64,000 nt of DNA from Pontibacillus yanchengensis. Its GTDB lineage: Bacteria; Bacillota; Bacilli; Bacillales; BH030062. The position numbers and the translations under genes are program-made. The stretch's first letter is position 1. The number at the start of each line of letters is the position of its first letter. Positions 17,771 to 26,584 of the stretch are shown one piece after another. Under the pieces are notes generated by a model. That model ran no database searches, was not told the origin of the DNA, and saw only the letters and a program-made list of their open reading frames with translations. The stretch spans positions 124,001-188,000 of the forward strand of contig NZ_WMEU01000004.1 in assembly GCF_009856295.1 (NCBI RefSeq), read 5' to 3'.

Positions 17771-19579
17771 TTGCGAAAAAATAAGCTATCCTTGAAGGTA
17801 TTGTCAATTGCTGCGGTAACGTCAATGGTACTTAGTGGATTTACGGGAGTATCATCTGTAAGTGCAGATGATCATATGGACAAGAAACACAAGGAGAACA
17901 AACATCATAAGATTGAAAATGTTATCTTTTTGATTGGTGACGGTATGGGGCCTGCTTATACAACGGCCTATCGTTACTTAAAAGATGACCCATCTACAGA
18001 AATGATGGAGCCTACTGGTTTTGACCCATACTTAGTTGGAATGCAAAAAACAAACGCGGATGACCCTGAAGAGAACATCACAGACTCTTCAGCAGCAGCG
18101 ACGTCGATGTCATCAGGCATTAAAACGTATAATGGTGCTGTTGCAGTTGATAATGATGAGTCTGAAGTAGAGACAGTTCTAGAGCAAGCAAAAGAAAACG
18201 GCAAATCTACAGGGCTTGTGGCAACGTCTCATATCAACCACGCGACGCCTGCTTCCTATGGTACACACAATGTAAGTCGTAATAACTACAATGAAATAGC
18301 AGATGATTATTATGATGAATTGATTGATGGGGAGCATAAAGTCGATGTCCTTCTTGGTGGCGGAACGAACTATTTTGACCGTGAAGATCGTGATCTTACA
18401 AAAGAGTTCCAAGAAGACGGTTATAGCTATGTAACGACAAGTGAAGAGCTAGAAAACGATGACAATGAGCAAGTAATCGGTTTATTCGCACCTGTTGGTC
18501 TTCCTAAAATGAAAGACCGTACAGAAGAAATCCCATCCCTAAAAGAAATGACAACAAGTGCAATTGATCGACTGAATAAAGATGAAGACGGCTTCTTCCT
18601 AATGGTAGAAGGAAGTCAAATTGACTGGGCAGGTCACGGAAACGATATCGTGGGTGCTATGAGTGAAATGGAAGACTTTGAAAAGGCCTTTAATGCAGCA
18701 ATTGAATTTGCGAAAAAGGACAAGCATACATTAGTTGTGGCTACAGCTGACCACTCCACTGGTGGGTTAAGCATTGGTCGTGGTGGACCTTACAAATTTG
18801 ATCCACAGGCAATAAAAGATGTGAAGCGAACTCCAGACTTCTTTGCTGAAAAGATTGAGAATGGCGCAAATGTAAAAGATATCTTGAACGAATACACAGA
18901 ATTTGAAATTACCGACGAAGAAGCCCAATCTGTAGAAGAAGCGAAAGAACAATTAGATGAGAATAGTTATGCTGTGTCCGATGCAGTTGCAGAAATCTTT
19001 AACGTTCGTGCTCGTGCAGGCTGGACTACGGGCGGCCACACAGGGGTAGACGTACAAGTATATGCATACGGTCCTGGTAAAGAAATGTTCATGGGTATGA
19101 CGGATAATACCGATCAAGCTAAGAGCATCTTCAAGGTGCTAGAAAATGACAAGGCACGTGATGACCATGGCAAAGATGATGACGATGATAAGAAGAAAGA
19201 CCACGTGAAATTCAAAGACTTCGATAAGGACGACTTTGGTTTCAAAGAAGTACAAGATCTAGTCATGAAAGATATTATCCATGGTTTCATGGACAATACA
19301 TTCAAACCACAAAATAAAATCACAGTACGCCAAGCGGAAATTCTACTTGAAAACTCCACAGATGAAGAAGTAGAAGTAGAAATGGAAGGCGACTTAACGT
19401 TTGGAAAATTAGCTGAACTTTTCGTAGATACGCTAGACCTTGGCGAAACTGGTTCTTTTGAAGAGAATGTAGAGACAATGAAAGATGCTGGTATCTTCAC
19501 AGAAGTGGAATATACAGCAAACGACAACGTACCTCGAGTGAAGTTCTCTATTTTCCTTCATAGAGCTTTAAATAACTAA
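17771..19579 (+). CDS. Exported alkaline phosphatase with C-terminal SLH region
   Basis: A 602-residue secreted enzyme. The TTG start at 17771 has GGAGGGG about 7 nt upstream and yields a clean Sec signal peptide (MRKNKLSLKVLSIAAV...SVSA, cleavage near residue 32). Catalytic features: metal-binding FLIGDGMGPAY, nucleophile Ser106 in TDSSAAATS, HATPASYGTHN, QIDWAGHGND, ATADHSTGGL and WTTGGHTG. After an Asp/Lys linker (~465-480) come one or two S-layer-homology-like repeats (IIHGFMDNTFKP...ITVRQAE), suggesting attachment to the cell wall. The protein is strongly acidic. It releases phosphate from organic esters outside the cell; PhoP boxes lie upstream. Confidence 0.93.
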   Translation: MRKNKLSLKVLSIAAVTSMVLSGFTGVSSVSADDHMDKKHKENKHHKIENVIFLIGDGMGPAYTTAYRYLKDDPSTEMMEPTGFDPYLVGMQKTNADDPEENITDSSAAATSMSSGIKTYNGAVAVDNDESEVETVLEQAKENGKSTGLVATSHINHATPASYGTHNVSRNNYNEIADDYYDELIDGEHKVDVLLGGGTNYFDREDRDLTKEFQEDGYSYVTTSEELENDDNEQVIGLFAPVGLPKMKDRTEEIPSLKEMTTSAIDRLNKDEDGFFLMVEGSQIDWAGHGNDIVGAMSEMEDFEKAFNAAIEFAKKDKHTLVVATADHSTGGLSIGRGGPYKFDPQAIKDVKRTPDFFAEKIENGANVKDILNEYTEFEITDEEAQSVEEAKEQLDENSYAVSDAVAEIFNVRARAGWTTGGHTGVDVQVYAYGPGKEMFMGMTDNTDQAKSIFKVLENDKARDDHGKDDDDDKKKDHVKFKDFDKDDFGFKEVQDLVMKDIIHGFMDNTFKPQNKITVRQAEILLENSTDEEVEVEMEGDLTFGKLAELFVDTLDLGETGSFEENVETMKDAGIFTEVEYTANDNVPRVKFSIFLHRALNN

Positions 19580-19598
19580 TCTAATAATCTGTAAGTCT

Positions 19599-19628
19599 AG
19601 CCTCAGACTATATTGTCTGGGGCTTTTC
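19599..19628 (+). terminator. Terminator of the alkaline phosphatase gene
   Basis: AGCCTCAGAC / GTCTGGGGCT stem (one G-U pair) followed by TTTT. Confidence 0.75.
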
Positions 19629-19755
19629 TAATGATGTGAATCACTCAAAGAAAGGGCTCTTATATCAGGAAATCTTATGTTCTCCTTACTCCCTTTGTTC
19701 TATTGAATTTAGACAAGCATAGGATGATAACAACATAGATTTAAGTGGAAAGGGT

Positions 19756-20691
19756 ATGCTTGTTATGATTTCTAATAGAGCGAAGATTGCAGCCTCTTTG
19801 TATGCAACGATGTCGATTAGTTTCTGGGGCATTTCGTTTGTCTCCACTAAAGCAGTCCTCGATAAGCTCGATCCCTACACACTACTAGTGATTCGATTTG
19901 GGATTGGTGCTTTGTTTTTATGTTTATTATTACTTCTTACGCGCTCCCCTTTAAAGATCCCACTCCCCTACATACCACATCTCATCGTACTTGGGATTAT
20001 TGGTGTTTTCGTCCATCAAATTTTGCAAGCAACTGCCTTACTTACGATTCACGCTTCTGATGCAGGGTGGTTAATCTCGTTTTCTCCCGTCTTTACCGTT
20101 ATCCTGTCGATGATTTTTTTACATGAGAAAATCACATTACCTAGAGCTGCAGGGATAATGCTAGCCGTCTTTGGTGTTCTTCTTGTAACGACCTCTGGAA
20201 ATGGACAATCTCTTCACTTTGCTTTGAATATTGGGTATGTGTTAATGATTTTAAGTACATTAAATTGGGCCGTGTACTCTGTACTGTTGAAGCGTTTGAG
20301 GATTCCTCTCCCCTCTCTTGTCATTACGTTTTATATGAGTTTGCTTGGTTTTGTCCTAACGCTTCCTATTCTTATTAAAAAGGAAGGCTGGGTCCAACTT
20401 TCTTCCTTAACTTCTGTAGAGTGGGCTCATTTATTATTCTTGGGAATTTTTGTTTCAGGAGTAGCGTATTGGTACTGGGGGAAGGCCCATGAGGTGTTAG
20501 AAGCATCGCAGGCATCTGTGTTTATGTATCTTGAGCCTGTCGCCACGTTAATCGCTGCGATTTTCCTATTACAGGAGAGGATATTCCTCATAAGTGTGCT
20601 AGGAGGAATCATAATCATAATAGGGGTCGTACTTGTAAATGCACAGCGGAGTTTGGTGTTGCAGAATGTACCTTGGAGAAAGCGGAAATAG
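19756..20691 (+). CDS. EamA/DMT family transporter
   Basis: A 311-residue membrane protein with ten predicted helices in two EamA repeats. The first repeat ends with IMLAVFGVLLVTTSG; the second contains YWYWGKAHEVLEASQASVFMYLEPVATLI, a typical EamA C-terminal signature. These proteins export metabolites or amino acids. The first ATG lies close to GGAAAGGG (2 nt); the ATG at 19765 is a reasonable alternative. No functional link to its neighbours is evident. Confidence 0.88.
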   Translation: MLVMISNRAKIAASLYATMSISFWGISFVSTKAVLDKLDPYTLLVIRFGIGALFLCLLLLLTRSPLKIPLPYIPHLIVLGIIGVFVHQILQATALLTIHASDAGWLISFSPVFTVILSMIFLHEKITLPRAAGIMLAVFGVLLVTTSGNGQSLHFALNIGYVLMILSTLNWAVYSVLLKRLRIPLPSLVITFYMSLLGFVLTLPILIKKEGWVQLSSLTSVEWAHLLFLGIFVSGVAYWYWGKAHEVLEASQASVFMYLEPVATLIAAIFLLQERIFLISVLGGIIIIIGVVLVNAQRSLVLQNVPWRKRK

Positions 20692-20797
20692 TGGTGTAGC
20701 ATAGCTGAATCTCTCCTGAAAAATATCTAGCGCAATCCACGGCAGGCTCAAGCAAGTCTTAGTTGTCTCGAATGTTGCCAATAAAGGAGGATGTAGC

Positions 20798-21361
20798 ATG
20801 ACGTTGAATGACCGGATGAACAATATATTGGGTGACCTACAATCTCCCTCCTCAGAGGAAGTTAGAGCAGCATTATTAGCTTTGAATGTGTCATTGAAGG
20901 ATTTGCAGGAATACCTAGATACAGCTGGTCCTAAGCCATACTATCGTAAGTTGCTATATCAAAACGAACAGGTAGAACTACTTGTGATGAACTGGTCTGA
21001 ATTAGAATGTGCTCCACATGATCATGGCCATTCGTATGGATGGATTCAGGTGATTAGAGGGACATCAGAAAATACCATATATGAAGTGAACGGAAATCAG
21101 ATTCCAGAAGAATTGTTTTCTATGAATGAGTCAGAAAGAAGTGTGTTTTTTGCTCCGAAAAAAGGCGTTCATAAAATGAAGGGAACTAGTGATGCAGGAC
21201 TTGTAACGCTTCATTTATATGCCCCACCTATTACTGGTATGAAAGTGTATGACTTGGAGACCTGTGCGGCATGTGTTGTATCGGATGATTGTGGAGCTTG
21301 GTGGCCAGATGAGCAAAGGCAGAAGGTTAGAGAAATTAAGTTAAAGCAGAAGAATGATTAG
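20798..21361 (+). CDS. Cysteine dioxygenase family protein
   Basis: A 187-residue cupin matching the bacterial cysteine dioxygenase family (B. subtilis YubC-like). Iron ligands are visible as APHDHGHSYGW (two His) and GVHKM (third His). The enzyme oxidises cysteine to cysteine sulfinate in the cytoplasm. Start ATG lies 8 nt after AAGGAGG. The C-terminus CAACVVSDDCGAWWPDEQ is cysteine-rich. It sits 8 kb from the sulfate-assimilation operon, a loose thematic link. Confidence 0.88.
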   Translation: MTLNDRMNNILGDLQSPSSEEVRAALLALNVSLKDLQEYLDTAGPKPYYRKLLYQNEQVELLVMNWSELECAPHDHGHSYGWIQVIRGTSENTIYEVNGNQIPEELFSMNESERSVFFAPKKGVHKMKGTSDAGLVTLHLYAPPITGMKVYDLETCAACVVSDDCGAWWPDEQRQKVREIKLKQKND

Positions 21362-21397
21362 AAAAGTTAGCTAGTGGATATATTGTTATTGAATTGG

Positions 21398-21440
21398 AAA
21401 AAGGAAGGTATCATCCCAAATAGATGATACCTTCCTTTTT
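21398..21440. terminator. Strong bidirectional terminator
   Basis: An 18-bp near-perfect stem (AAAAAGGAAGGTATCATC / GATGATACCTTCCTTTTT) with a 7-nt loop, between two convergent genes. Confidence 0.93.
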
Positions 21441-21455
21441 CTTAGTATAGCCGAT

Positions 21456-21767
21456 TTATAGTGGAGCTAGCTTGAATTTCGTTTCATCCAAGTTCCATAC
21501 ATCATCGAAGGAATTCGAATACACTGTGAAATCCAGTTGTTGGCCTATTTCATACTTCTCCACTCGATCAACTGGTACTTCGAATACCTTGCCATGTTGA
21601 TCTTCGTTATCAGGTGCGACGGTTTTAACTAATAGAATATTTTGATCTGTAACCTTTTCAATCACATATACAGGAAAGTTATGGATGATGGTGTTCTCGC
21701 TGTCTTTCCAACGCTTAAAAGTAATAGCATTAACGATTTCAACTAGAAAAGCAAATAGGGCGTACAT
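21456..21767 (-). CDS. Conserved hypothetical small protein
   Basis: A 103-residue protein I do not recognise. It begins with a short hydrophobic segment (MYALFAFLVEIVNAI), followed by a compact soluble region rich in Val/Asp/Glu, ending LDETKFKLAPL. Start ATG lies 6-7 nt after AAGGAGTG, and it has its own terminator, so it is a credible gene. Function unknown; one weak N-terminal membrane anchor is possible. Confidence 0.65.
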   Translation of the reverse strand: MYALFAFLVEIVNAITFKRWKDSENTIIHNFPVYVIEKVTDQNILLVKTVAPDNEDQHGKVFEVPVDRVEKYEIGQQLDFTVYSNSFDDVWNLDETKFKLAPL

Positions 21768-21913
21768 GTAGACACTCCTTGTATGTCATTTTCCTCATTT
21801 TAACATATGGTTTGAAAGTTCACGATACTGCCATATTACCTTATATGAGACAAGCATCTACTATGGTATAACAAAAGGGAAGAGAGTCTTTTGTATAAGG
21901 GGGAAAGGGAGAA

Positions 21914-22825
21914 GTGAAGTACAAAAAATCGATAACGACTCTTGTACTGGTGATTGCTTGTTTAGCTTTTGTAGCTACTATTGTTGGTATTTTTGCAAGT
22001 GGAGGTGCTGGGCCTAAGGAGATTCAAACACTTCATGATGAAGTCATTACCTTACATGGAAAAGGATTGTATCAGTTTGATTCTGTTAGCGGCGCTTCTC
22101 AAGTTATAGCCCAGGATATTGTGACGTTGTGTTTAAGCATCCCCTTGCTGTTGCTATCTTTAATTTGGTACAAAAAGGGAAGCATAAAAGGACGACTTAT
22201 GCTCGTTGGAACGCTCAGTTATTTTTTATACACCTATGCCTCGTACGCTTTCTTGTTAATGTATAATCCTCTTTTTTTACTCTACGTCATTCTGTTATCA
22301 GCTAGCTTTTTTGCATTTACGTTAGTCATGGTGTCTTTTGATTATGAGAATCTGCACACATACTTCCACAACAACTTACCTACAAAATTAATTGGCGGCT
22401 TTCTGTTCTCCCTCTCCTTTTTATTACTGTTCTTATGGCTTGGACGAATAGTACCTCCTCTAGTTAACGGAGGGGTTCCTGTTGGTCTGGAACATTATAC
22501 GACACTTGTTATTCAGGTGCTTGACCTAGCTTTTATTGTCCCTGTTGCTATTGTGGGAGGGATATTAGTCTTGAAGCGAAATGGGATTGGTTATTTACTA
22601 GCAACCATTTTAATTGTAAAAGGTATTACGATGTTAACGGCCATCACTGCGATGATTATCAATCAGGCCAGAGCAGGCATACCTATGACAGTAATGGAAT
22701 ATGCACTGTTTCCTGTTTTTAATATTGTCGTTATATATTGCTTATATGTCTTGCTGAAACATGTTCAGGAACCACGAATACCAGGAGGGATCATGGATGA
22801 AAACACTAATCTTGTACGCAACTAA
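21914..22825 (+). CDS. Multi-pass membrane protein of unknown function
   Basis: A 303-residue protein with about eight hydrophobic segments and no recognised transporter motif. The GTG start follows a GGGAAAGGGAGAA purine tract. An extracytoplasmic loop after helix 1 (residues ~35-70, GGAGPKEIQTLHDEVITLHG) is the only long soluble part. Its 3' end overlaps the flavodoxin-domain gene by 29 bp, so the two are co-transcribed and possibly translationally coupled. Confidence 0.7.
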   Translation: MKYKKSITTLVLVIACLAFVATIVGIFASGGAGPKEIQTLHDEVITLHGKGLYQFDSVSGASQVIAQDIVTLCLSIPLLLLSLIWYKKGSIKGRLMLVGTLSYFLYTYASYAFLLMYNPLFLLYVILLSASFFAFTLVMVSFDYENLHTYFHNNLPTKLIGGFLFSLSFLLLFLWLGRIVPPLVNGGVPVGLEHYTTLVIQVLDLAFIVPVAIVGGILVLKRNGIGYLLATILIVKGITMLTAITAMIINQARAGIPMTVMEYALFPVFNIVVIYCLYVLLKHVQEPRIPGGIMDENTNLVRN

Positions 22826-23282
22826 ATATGGTAGTTCTGAGAAAGTTGCTCATCGACTAGCGCCAAAACTACCTGGTGATGTACAGACGGTTTCCATTAT
22901 GAAAGAGACTCCACCATCATTAACATCGTATGAAACAGTTATATTGGGTGGCTCCATCTATATGGGTGCCATCCAGAAACAGTTAAGCAACTATGTGAAT
23001 GAACATTTAGAGGAGCTCTTAGAGAAACGAGTCGGACTGTATATTTGCGCAGGAGAACAAGACCCAGAAGTGAGATCCAAGGAATTGGTGGACAGCTTCC
23101 CGAAATCTTTATATGAACATGCTATTGTGAAAGAGATTGTAGGACACGAATATCATTTTGATAAAATGAATCTGGTCGAAAAGCTTATGCTGCGTATGAA
23201 GGGGATAAAAAAGAGTTGCTCCGCTCTTTCTGATGAAAGCATTGATCATACGGCACATATGATGGCTGAAACTCGTCGTTAG
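22797..23282 (+). CDS. Flavodoxin-domain protein (HemG-like)
   Basis: A 161-residue FMN-binding protein. LYATKYGSSEKVA at the N-terminus is the phosphate-binding loop of flavodoxin-like proteins, followed by VILGGSIYMG and LYICAGEQD. It resembles the flavodoxin family that includes menaquinone-dependent protoporphyrinogen oxidase, but many Bacillaceae members are uncharacterised oxidoreductases. The ATG at 22797 has AGGAGGG 8 nt upstream; the frame is open further upstream, but that part precedes the RBS and lies in the neighbouring gene. Confidence 0.82.
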   Translation: MKTLILYATKYGSSEKVAHRLAPKLPGDVQTVSIMKETPPSLTSYETVILGGSIYMGAIQKQLSNYVNEHLEELLEKRVGLYICAGEQDPEVRSKELVDSFPKSLYEHAIVKEIVGHEYHFDKMNLVEKLMLRMKGIKKSCSALSDESIDHTAHMMAETRR

Positions 23283-23303
23283 TAACTAACGGCGAGTTTT
23301 TCT
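23271..23303 (+). terminator. Terminator overlapping the stop codon
   Basis: ACTCGTCGTTAG-TAA-CTAACGGCGAGT stem followed by TTTTTC; the stop codon lies in the 5' arm. Confidence 0.88.
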
Positions 23304-23368
23304 TGTGTTGATTCCCATCACCTATTTAGATACACTAAACATACTGTTATATGAATTGAGGTGACCGC

Positions 23369-24112
23369 GTGGAGCGTACAGAGGACTTAATTGAATTGTG
23401 TTTATTAATAGGGAAAATGATGATGCAAAATGGAGCGGAGACCTATCGTGTGGAAGATACGATGACGCGGATTGCCCAATCTTTTGGACGGGATGAAGCA
23501 CAAAGTTATGTAACCCCTACCGGGATTGTGTTTACGATTAGCCCTGGTGCCCCTGCAAAATTGGTAAGGATCTCAGATCGAGCGACAAATCTCGAAAAAG
23601 TAAAGCTTGCGAATAATGTCTCTAGAAACATTACAAGTGGAGACATGTCTATTCAGGAAGCGTATAAAGAGCTTAGAAAAATTGAAACCAGTCCTACCGA
23701 TTATTCCATGCTAATGCAAATCATCGCTGCTACGTTAGCGAGTGGTTTCTTTAGCATCATGTTCCAGGGGAGTTGGTACGATTTCCTACCAGCTTGCATA
23801 GCAGGAGGGCTAGGATTTATTGCATTAATTAATTTTATTCGATTGTTTGAAATAAAATTTGTTGCTGAATTCATTGCCTCGTTGATGATTGGTTTTACGG
23901 CCTTTTTTCTTTTTTCATTAGGTATTGGGGAGGAAGTTGATAAGGTAGTTGTTGGTTCTGTCATGCCGTTGGTACCAGGTCTGCTTATCACCAACGCCGT
24001 AAGGGATTTGATGGCAGGTCATCTTATTTCAGGACTCGCCAAAGGGGCGGAGGCCTTTCTAACGGCATTTGCGATTGGGGCAGGTATTGCTGTTATGTTT
24101 GCACTATTTTAG
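23369..24112 (+). CDS. Threonine/serine exporter family, N-terminal-type subunit
   Basis: A 247-residue ThrE/DUF1212 protein. The N-terminal soluble part (IGKMMMQNGAETYRVEDTM and SYVTPTGIVFTI) is characteristic, followed by about five membrane helices with PLVPGLLITNAVRDLMAGH. In Corynebacterium ThrE this part and the next gene form one polypeptide exporting threonine and serine; here they are split. The GTG start lies after GAGGTGACC. Confidence 0.88.
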   Translation: MERTEDLIELCLLIGKMMMQNGAETYRVEDTMTRIAQSFGRDEAQSYVTPTGIVFTISPGAPAKLVRISDRATNLEKVKLANNVSRNITSGDMSIQEAYKELRKIETSPTDYSMLMQIIAATLASGFFSIMFQGSWYDFLPACIAGGLGFIALINFIRLFEIKFVAEFIASLMIGFTAFFLFSLGIGEEVDKVVVGSVMPLVPGLLITNAVRDLMAGHLISGLAKGAEAFLTAFAIGAGIAVMFALF

Positions 24113-24124
24113 AGATCGTGAGGA

Positions 24125-24577
24125 ATGACTATGTTGATTGAACACATCATAGCAAGCTTTTTTGCATCAGCTGCTTTTGGAATCATCTTTCAAGCGCCAA
24201 GAAATACGCTCATCAAATGTGGCCTCGTCGGCATGATTGGCTGGGTCATTTACATATCCTTAGTGTGGGAAGAAGTCGATAGTGTCCCTGCTACACTCAT
24301 CGCCTCCTTTGTGATTGCCATGGTCAGCCAGATGCTTGCACGTATGTACAAAACGCCTATGATTGTATTTAGCGTAGCGGGAATTATCCCACTCGTACCA
24401 GGTAGTCTTGCGTATGACGCGATGCGAAGCTTTGTGCAAAATGACTACAGCCTCGCTATCTCCATTGCGGCGAAAGCATTTATGATATCCGGAGCGATTG
24501 CGTTTGGGCTTGTGTTCTCGGAAGTGATTAATCAGATTTTGAAAAAGATGAGAAGAACAAAAGCGCAAGTGAGGTGA
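24125..24577 (+). CDS. Threonine/serine exporter family, C-terminal-type subunit
   Basis: A 150-residue protein of the ThrE_2/DUF3815 type with five membrane helices and the signature GIIPLVPGSLAYDAMRSFV, parallel to PLVPGLLITNAVRDL in the partner. It begins 12 bp after the partner gene behind GTGAGG. Together the two genes likely make a ten-helix exporter. The stop codon lies inside the 5' arm of the terminator. Confidence 0.88.
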   Translation: MTMLIEHIIASFFASAAFGIIFQAPRNTLIKCGLVGMIGWVIYISLVWEEVDSVPATLIASFVIAMVSQMLARMYKTPMIVFSVAGIIPLVPGSLAYDAMRSFVQNDYSLAISIAAKAFMISGAIAFGLVFSEVINQILKKMRRTKAQVR

Positions 24578-24606
24578 TGGTTGGACCTCACTTGCGCTTT
24601 TTTTGG
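24559..24606. terminator. Bidirectional terminator
   Basis: A 16-bp stem (AAAGCGCAAGTGAGGT / ACCTCACTTGCGCTTT) with T-runs on both strands; it serves the exporter operon and the convergent TPR gene. Confidence 0.93.
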
Positions 24607-24611
24607 TTTGC

Positions 24612-24711
24612 GAGCATAATTTGAACTTTGCGATCAATTTTTAAAATTTCAGAGCAATTTTCTCGATTTCGGATCAACTTTTAACATTTCGGAGCATCTA
24701 CCGAATTTATC
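24612..24711. repeat. Five tandem 20-bp repeats
   Basis: Units start at 24612, 24632, 24652, 24672 and 24692, each exactly 20 bp, alternating GAGCA.. and GATCAA.. beginnings (for example GATCAACTTTTAACATTTCG). The last unit runs into the final codon of the TPR gene. It is the same family as the 12.6-kb array. Confidence 0.85.
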
Positions 24712-26101
24712 CGTTCTTCACCATATCCACATACAATTGCTGATACGCTTTCGCCTCGTGGTTCATGCCGAGCTCATTATACAGTTTCGACAACCACTTC
24801 ACTGGTTTCGGATTTTGCTCATTGAGCTCCATTTCCCAACTGAAGCACTCAATCGCTTGATTTAGTTGATTGAACTCGTAATACAGTTCGCCCAGCTGCA
24901 GTTGTTTGTTTGGATCGTCCTCGAGTTCCTGGATTTGATCCACTTTTGCTATCGTTTGTTGTGCTTCTGGTACATCTCGCAGTGGGTTGAGCCATTGCTG
25001 GATATACGAAATGCTGTGTTCTTTCATCAGCATTCGAATCGCTTTTTGCAACAAGGCCTCGGCTTGCCTTGGTATCGTGGTGAAAAGTGAGCCAATCACC
25101 GTATTTAATTCTTCTATAGATACAGAGCTTGATTCCAAATCAATGTGGTCGACGATGTGATCAAATGTTTTGACCTGAGAAGGATGCAGTTCTATATGAT
25201 GCGTTGCAATCAGCTTCAGCGCTCTTTCAGGCTGATCCTGTTTCAAGTACGTATCCAGTATATCCTGTTGGAGCGGTTCAAGATTAGGTGCACGCTCATA
25301 TAAGTCTTCTAGCAGACGAATCAATTCATCACTCTCGAAGTGAACTTTTATCTTTTCGTGGATTGCTTCATATAATTCATTGGTTTGCTGTTTGTTAAAT
25401 CGGTCGATGGAAAGGGCTATGTCATCAATCCAGCGTCCTTGTTGTTGGAGGAAAGTGGACAGCTGGTTAAACCGTTCAGGGGTGTCACGGTTCTCATATA
25501 AAAATTGCTCGACGTATATTGGGTCTTTTTCAAAAAGGGAGGCATCTAAGTTTTCGTAAAGCGGTGCGTATTTTTTAAAATCTAGTTCGCCGGCAAGTGA
25601 TTTCACCCAGCTGTGTGTTGGCGCAAAGGCTTGTGCTACTCGATAAATACGATAGCAAGCATACATTTTCCCAGAGCGACGATCCTCGTTATAAAGCGTC
25701 TTAATAAATTTCATGAGCTGTTCTTTTTTAATAAAGGATTCAAAAAAGGTCGCAATGAGTGTTGTTTCCTGGAGAGTGTGTTGCTTTTGAAGCTTCGGAA
25801 AAAGGTCGTTGAAACGGTGCTTTTTATAAGGTCCAGATGCAGCTATGATGGCATCGATGAGTGGGTGAGGAGCACGGAAGGTAACGCCATGTTCGAAGGC
25901 ATTTGCAGCATGAGAATTGGGCTTTAGCTCTTTGGCTTTTACGGTGTTGATATACGCATCTTTGTAAAAGAACAAGTAAAAGAGCTGTGCTTCCGCATCT
26001 CTAGCCTCGATGATTTTGCTTTGTTTATAAATGGTCATACGTTCTAAGTTGAACGTGTAGGTGTGTTTTTGATCTTTAACAGAAATCGTTGTCGTGGACA
26101 T
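24707..26101 (-). CDS. TPR-repeat cytoplasmic protein
   Basis: A 464-residue soluble, mostly alpha-helical protein. The C-terminal third has tetratricopeptide-like units (QLGELYYEFNQLNQAIECF and KWLSKLYNELGMNHEAKAY). The N-terminal ~60 residues are beta-rich. The ATG at 26101 lies 6 nt after AGGAGGG; 18 further in-frame codons upstream precede that site and are unlikely to be translated. No enzyme motif is visible, and function is unknown, probably protein-protein interaction. Confidence 0.75.
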   Translation of the reverse strand: MSTTTISVKDQKHTYTFNLERMTIYKQSKIIEARDAEAQLFYLFFYKDAYINTVKAKELKPNSHAANAFEHGVTFRAPHPLIDAIIAASGPYKKHRFNDLFPKLQKQHTLQETTLIATFFESFIKKEQLMKFIKTLYNEDRRSGKMYACYRIYRVAQAFAPTHSWVKSLAGELDFKKYAPLYENLDASLFEKDPIYVEQFLYENRDTPERFNQLSTFLQQQGRWIDDIALSIDRFNKQQTNELYEAIHEKIKVHFESDELIRLLEDLYERAPNLEPLQQDILDTYLKQDQPERALKLIATHHIELHPSQVKTFDHIVDHIDLESSSVSIEELNTVIGSLFTTIPRQAEALLQKAIRMLMKEHSISYIQQWLNPLRDVPEAQQTIAKVDQIQELEDDPNKQLQLGELYYEFNQLNQAIECFSWEMELNEQNPKPVKWLSKLYNELGMNHEAKAYQQLYVDMVKNG

Positions 26102-26157
26102 GGAATCCCTCCTATTGGTTACCTTGAGGTTATCATAATTTACTTTTTTTAGCACGA

Positions 26158-26191
26158 GAAAAATAACCCAGGTCTTAGGTTGGCCTGGGTT
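26158..26191 (-). terminator. Terminator of the thioesterase operon
   Basis: Read on the minus strand, AACCCAGG / CCTGGGTT stem followed by ATTTTTCT. Confidence 0.72.
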
Positions 26192-26199
26192 TAGGATTC

Positions 26200-26571
26200 T
26201 TATTTAATAATGGTTGAACCTTTAATTTTCTCAGGCTTCGCACCTAACACTAGCAGGCTAATCTTAGGATATCCTACTTTTTGGTGGTTTATGAAAAGTT
26301 GTTGAACATAGGCAAAATCGCTGTCTTGTTTTAGCCTCTCTATTTCCTCATGATATAACTCCAATACTGAGCTTTTTACGTAGGTTGGGGTATGATTACA
26401 TGGGTCATCGTCCATTAACAGACATCCCATATAATGATACTGAATTTGCAGTTGGCGAGTTAGGCTTACGACATGAATTAATTTTTCGTGAAGCTTCGGT
26501 TCCGTTGATATCAACTGTTCGATAGCTGCCTTTGCGTCATACAATTCGTCAAGACTACTTAACTTTGTCAT
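26200..26571 (-). CDS. Hypothetical helical protein
   Basis: A 123-residue, mostly helical cytoplasmic protein I do not recognise; no motif or membrane segment. Tandem ATGs occur after AAAGGAGG; the second (26571) has the better 7-nt spacing. Its start region overlaps the end of the thioesterase gene, so the two are co-transcribed. It has a CLLMDDDPCNH segment but no metal-binding pattern that I would trust. Confidence 0.6.
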   Translation of the reverse strand: MTKLSSLDELYDAKAAIEQLISTEPKLHEKLIHVVSLTRQLQIQYHYMGCLLMDDDPCNHTPTYVKSSVLELYHEEIERLKQDSDFAYVQQLFINHQKVGYPKISLLVLGAKPEKIKGSTIIK

Positions 26572-26584
26572 CATGGCTCCTCCT

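Noticed and set aside
24612..24711. 20-bp tandem units considered as a CRISPR array
   Set aside because: Units abut without spacers and are imperfect; there is no cas gene nearby.
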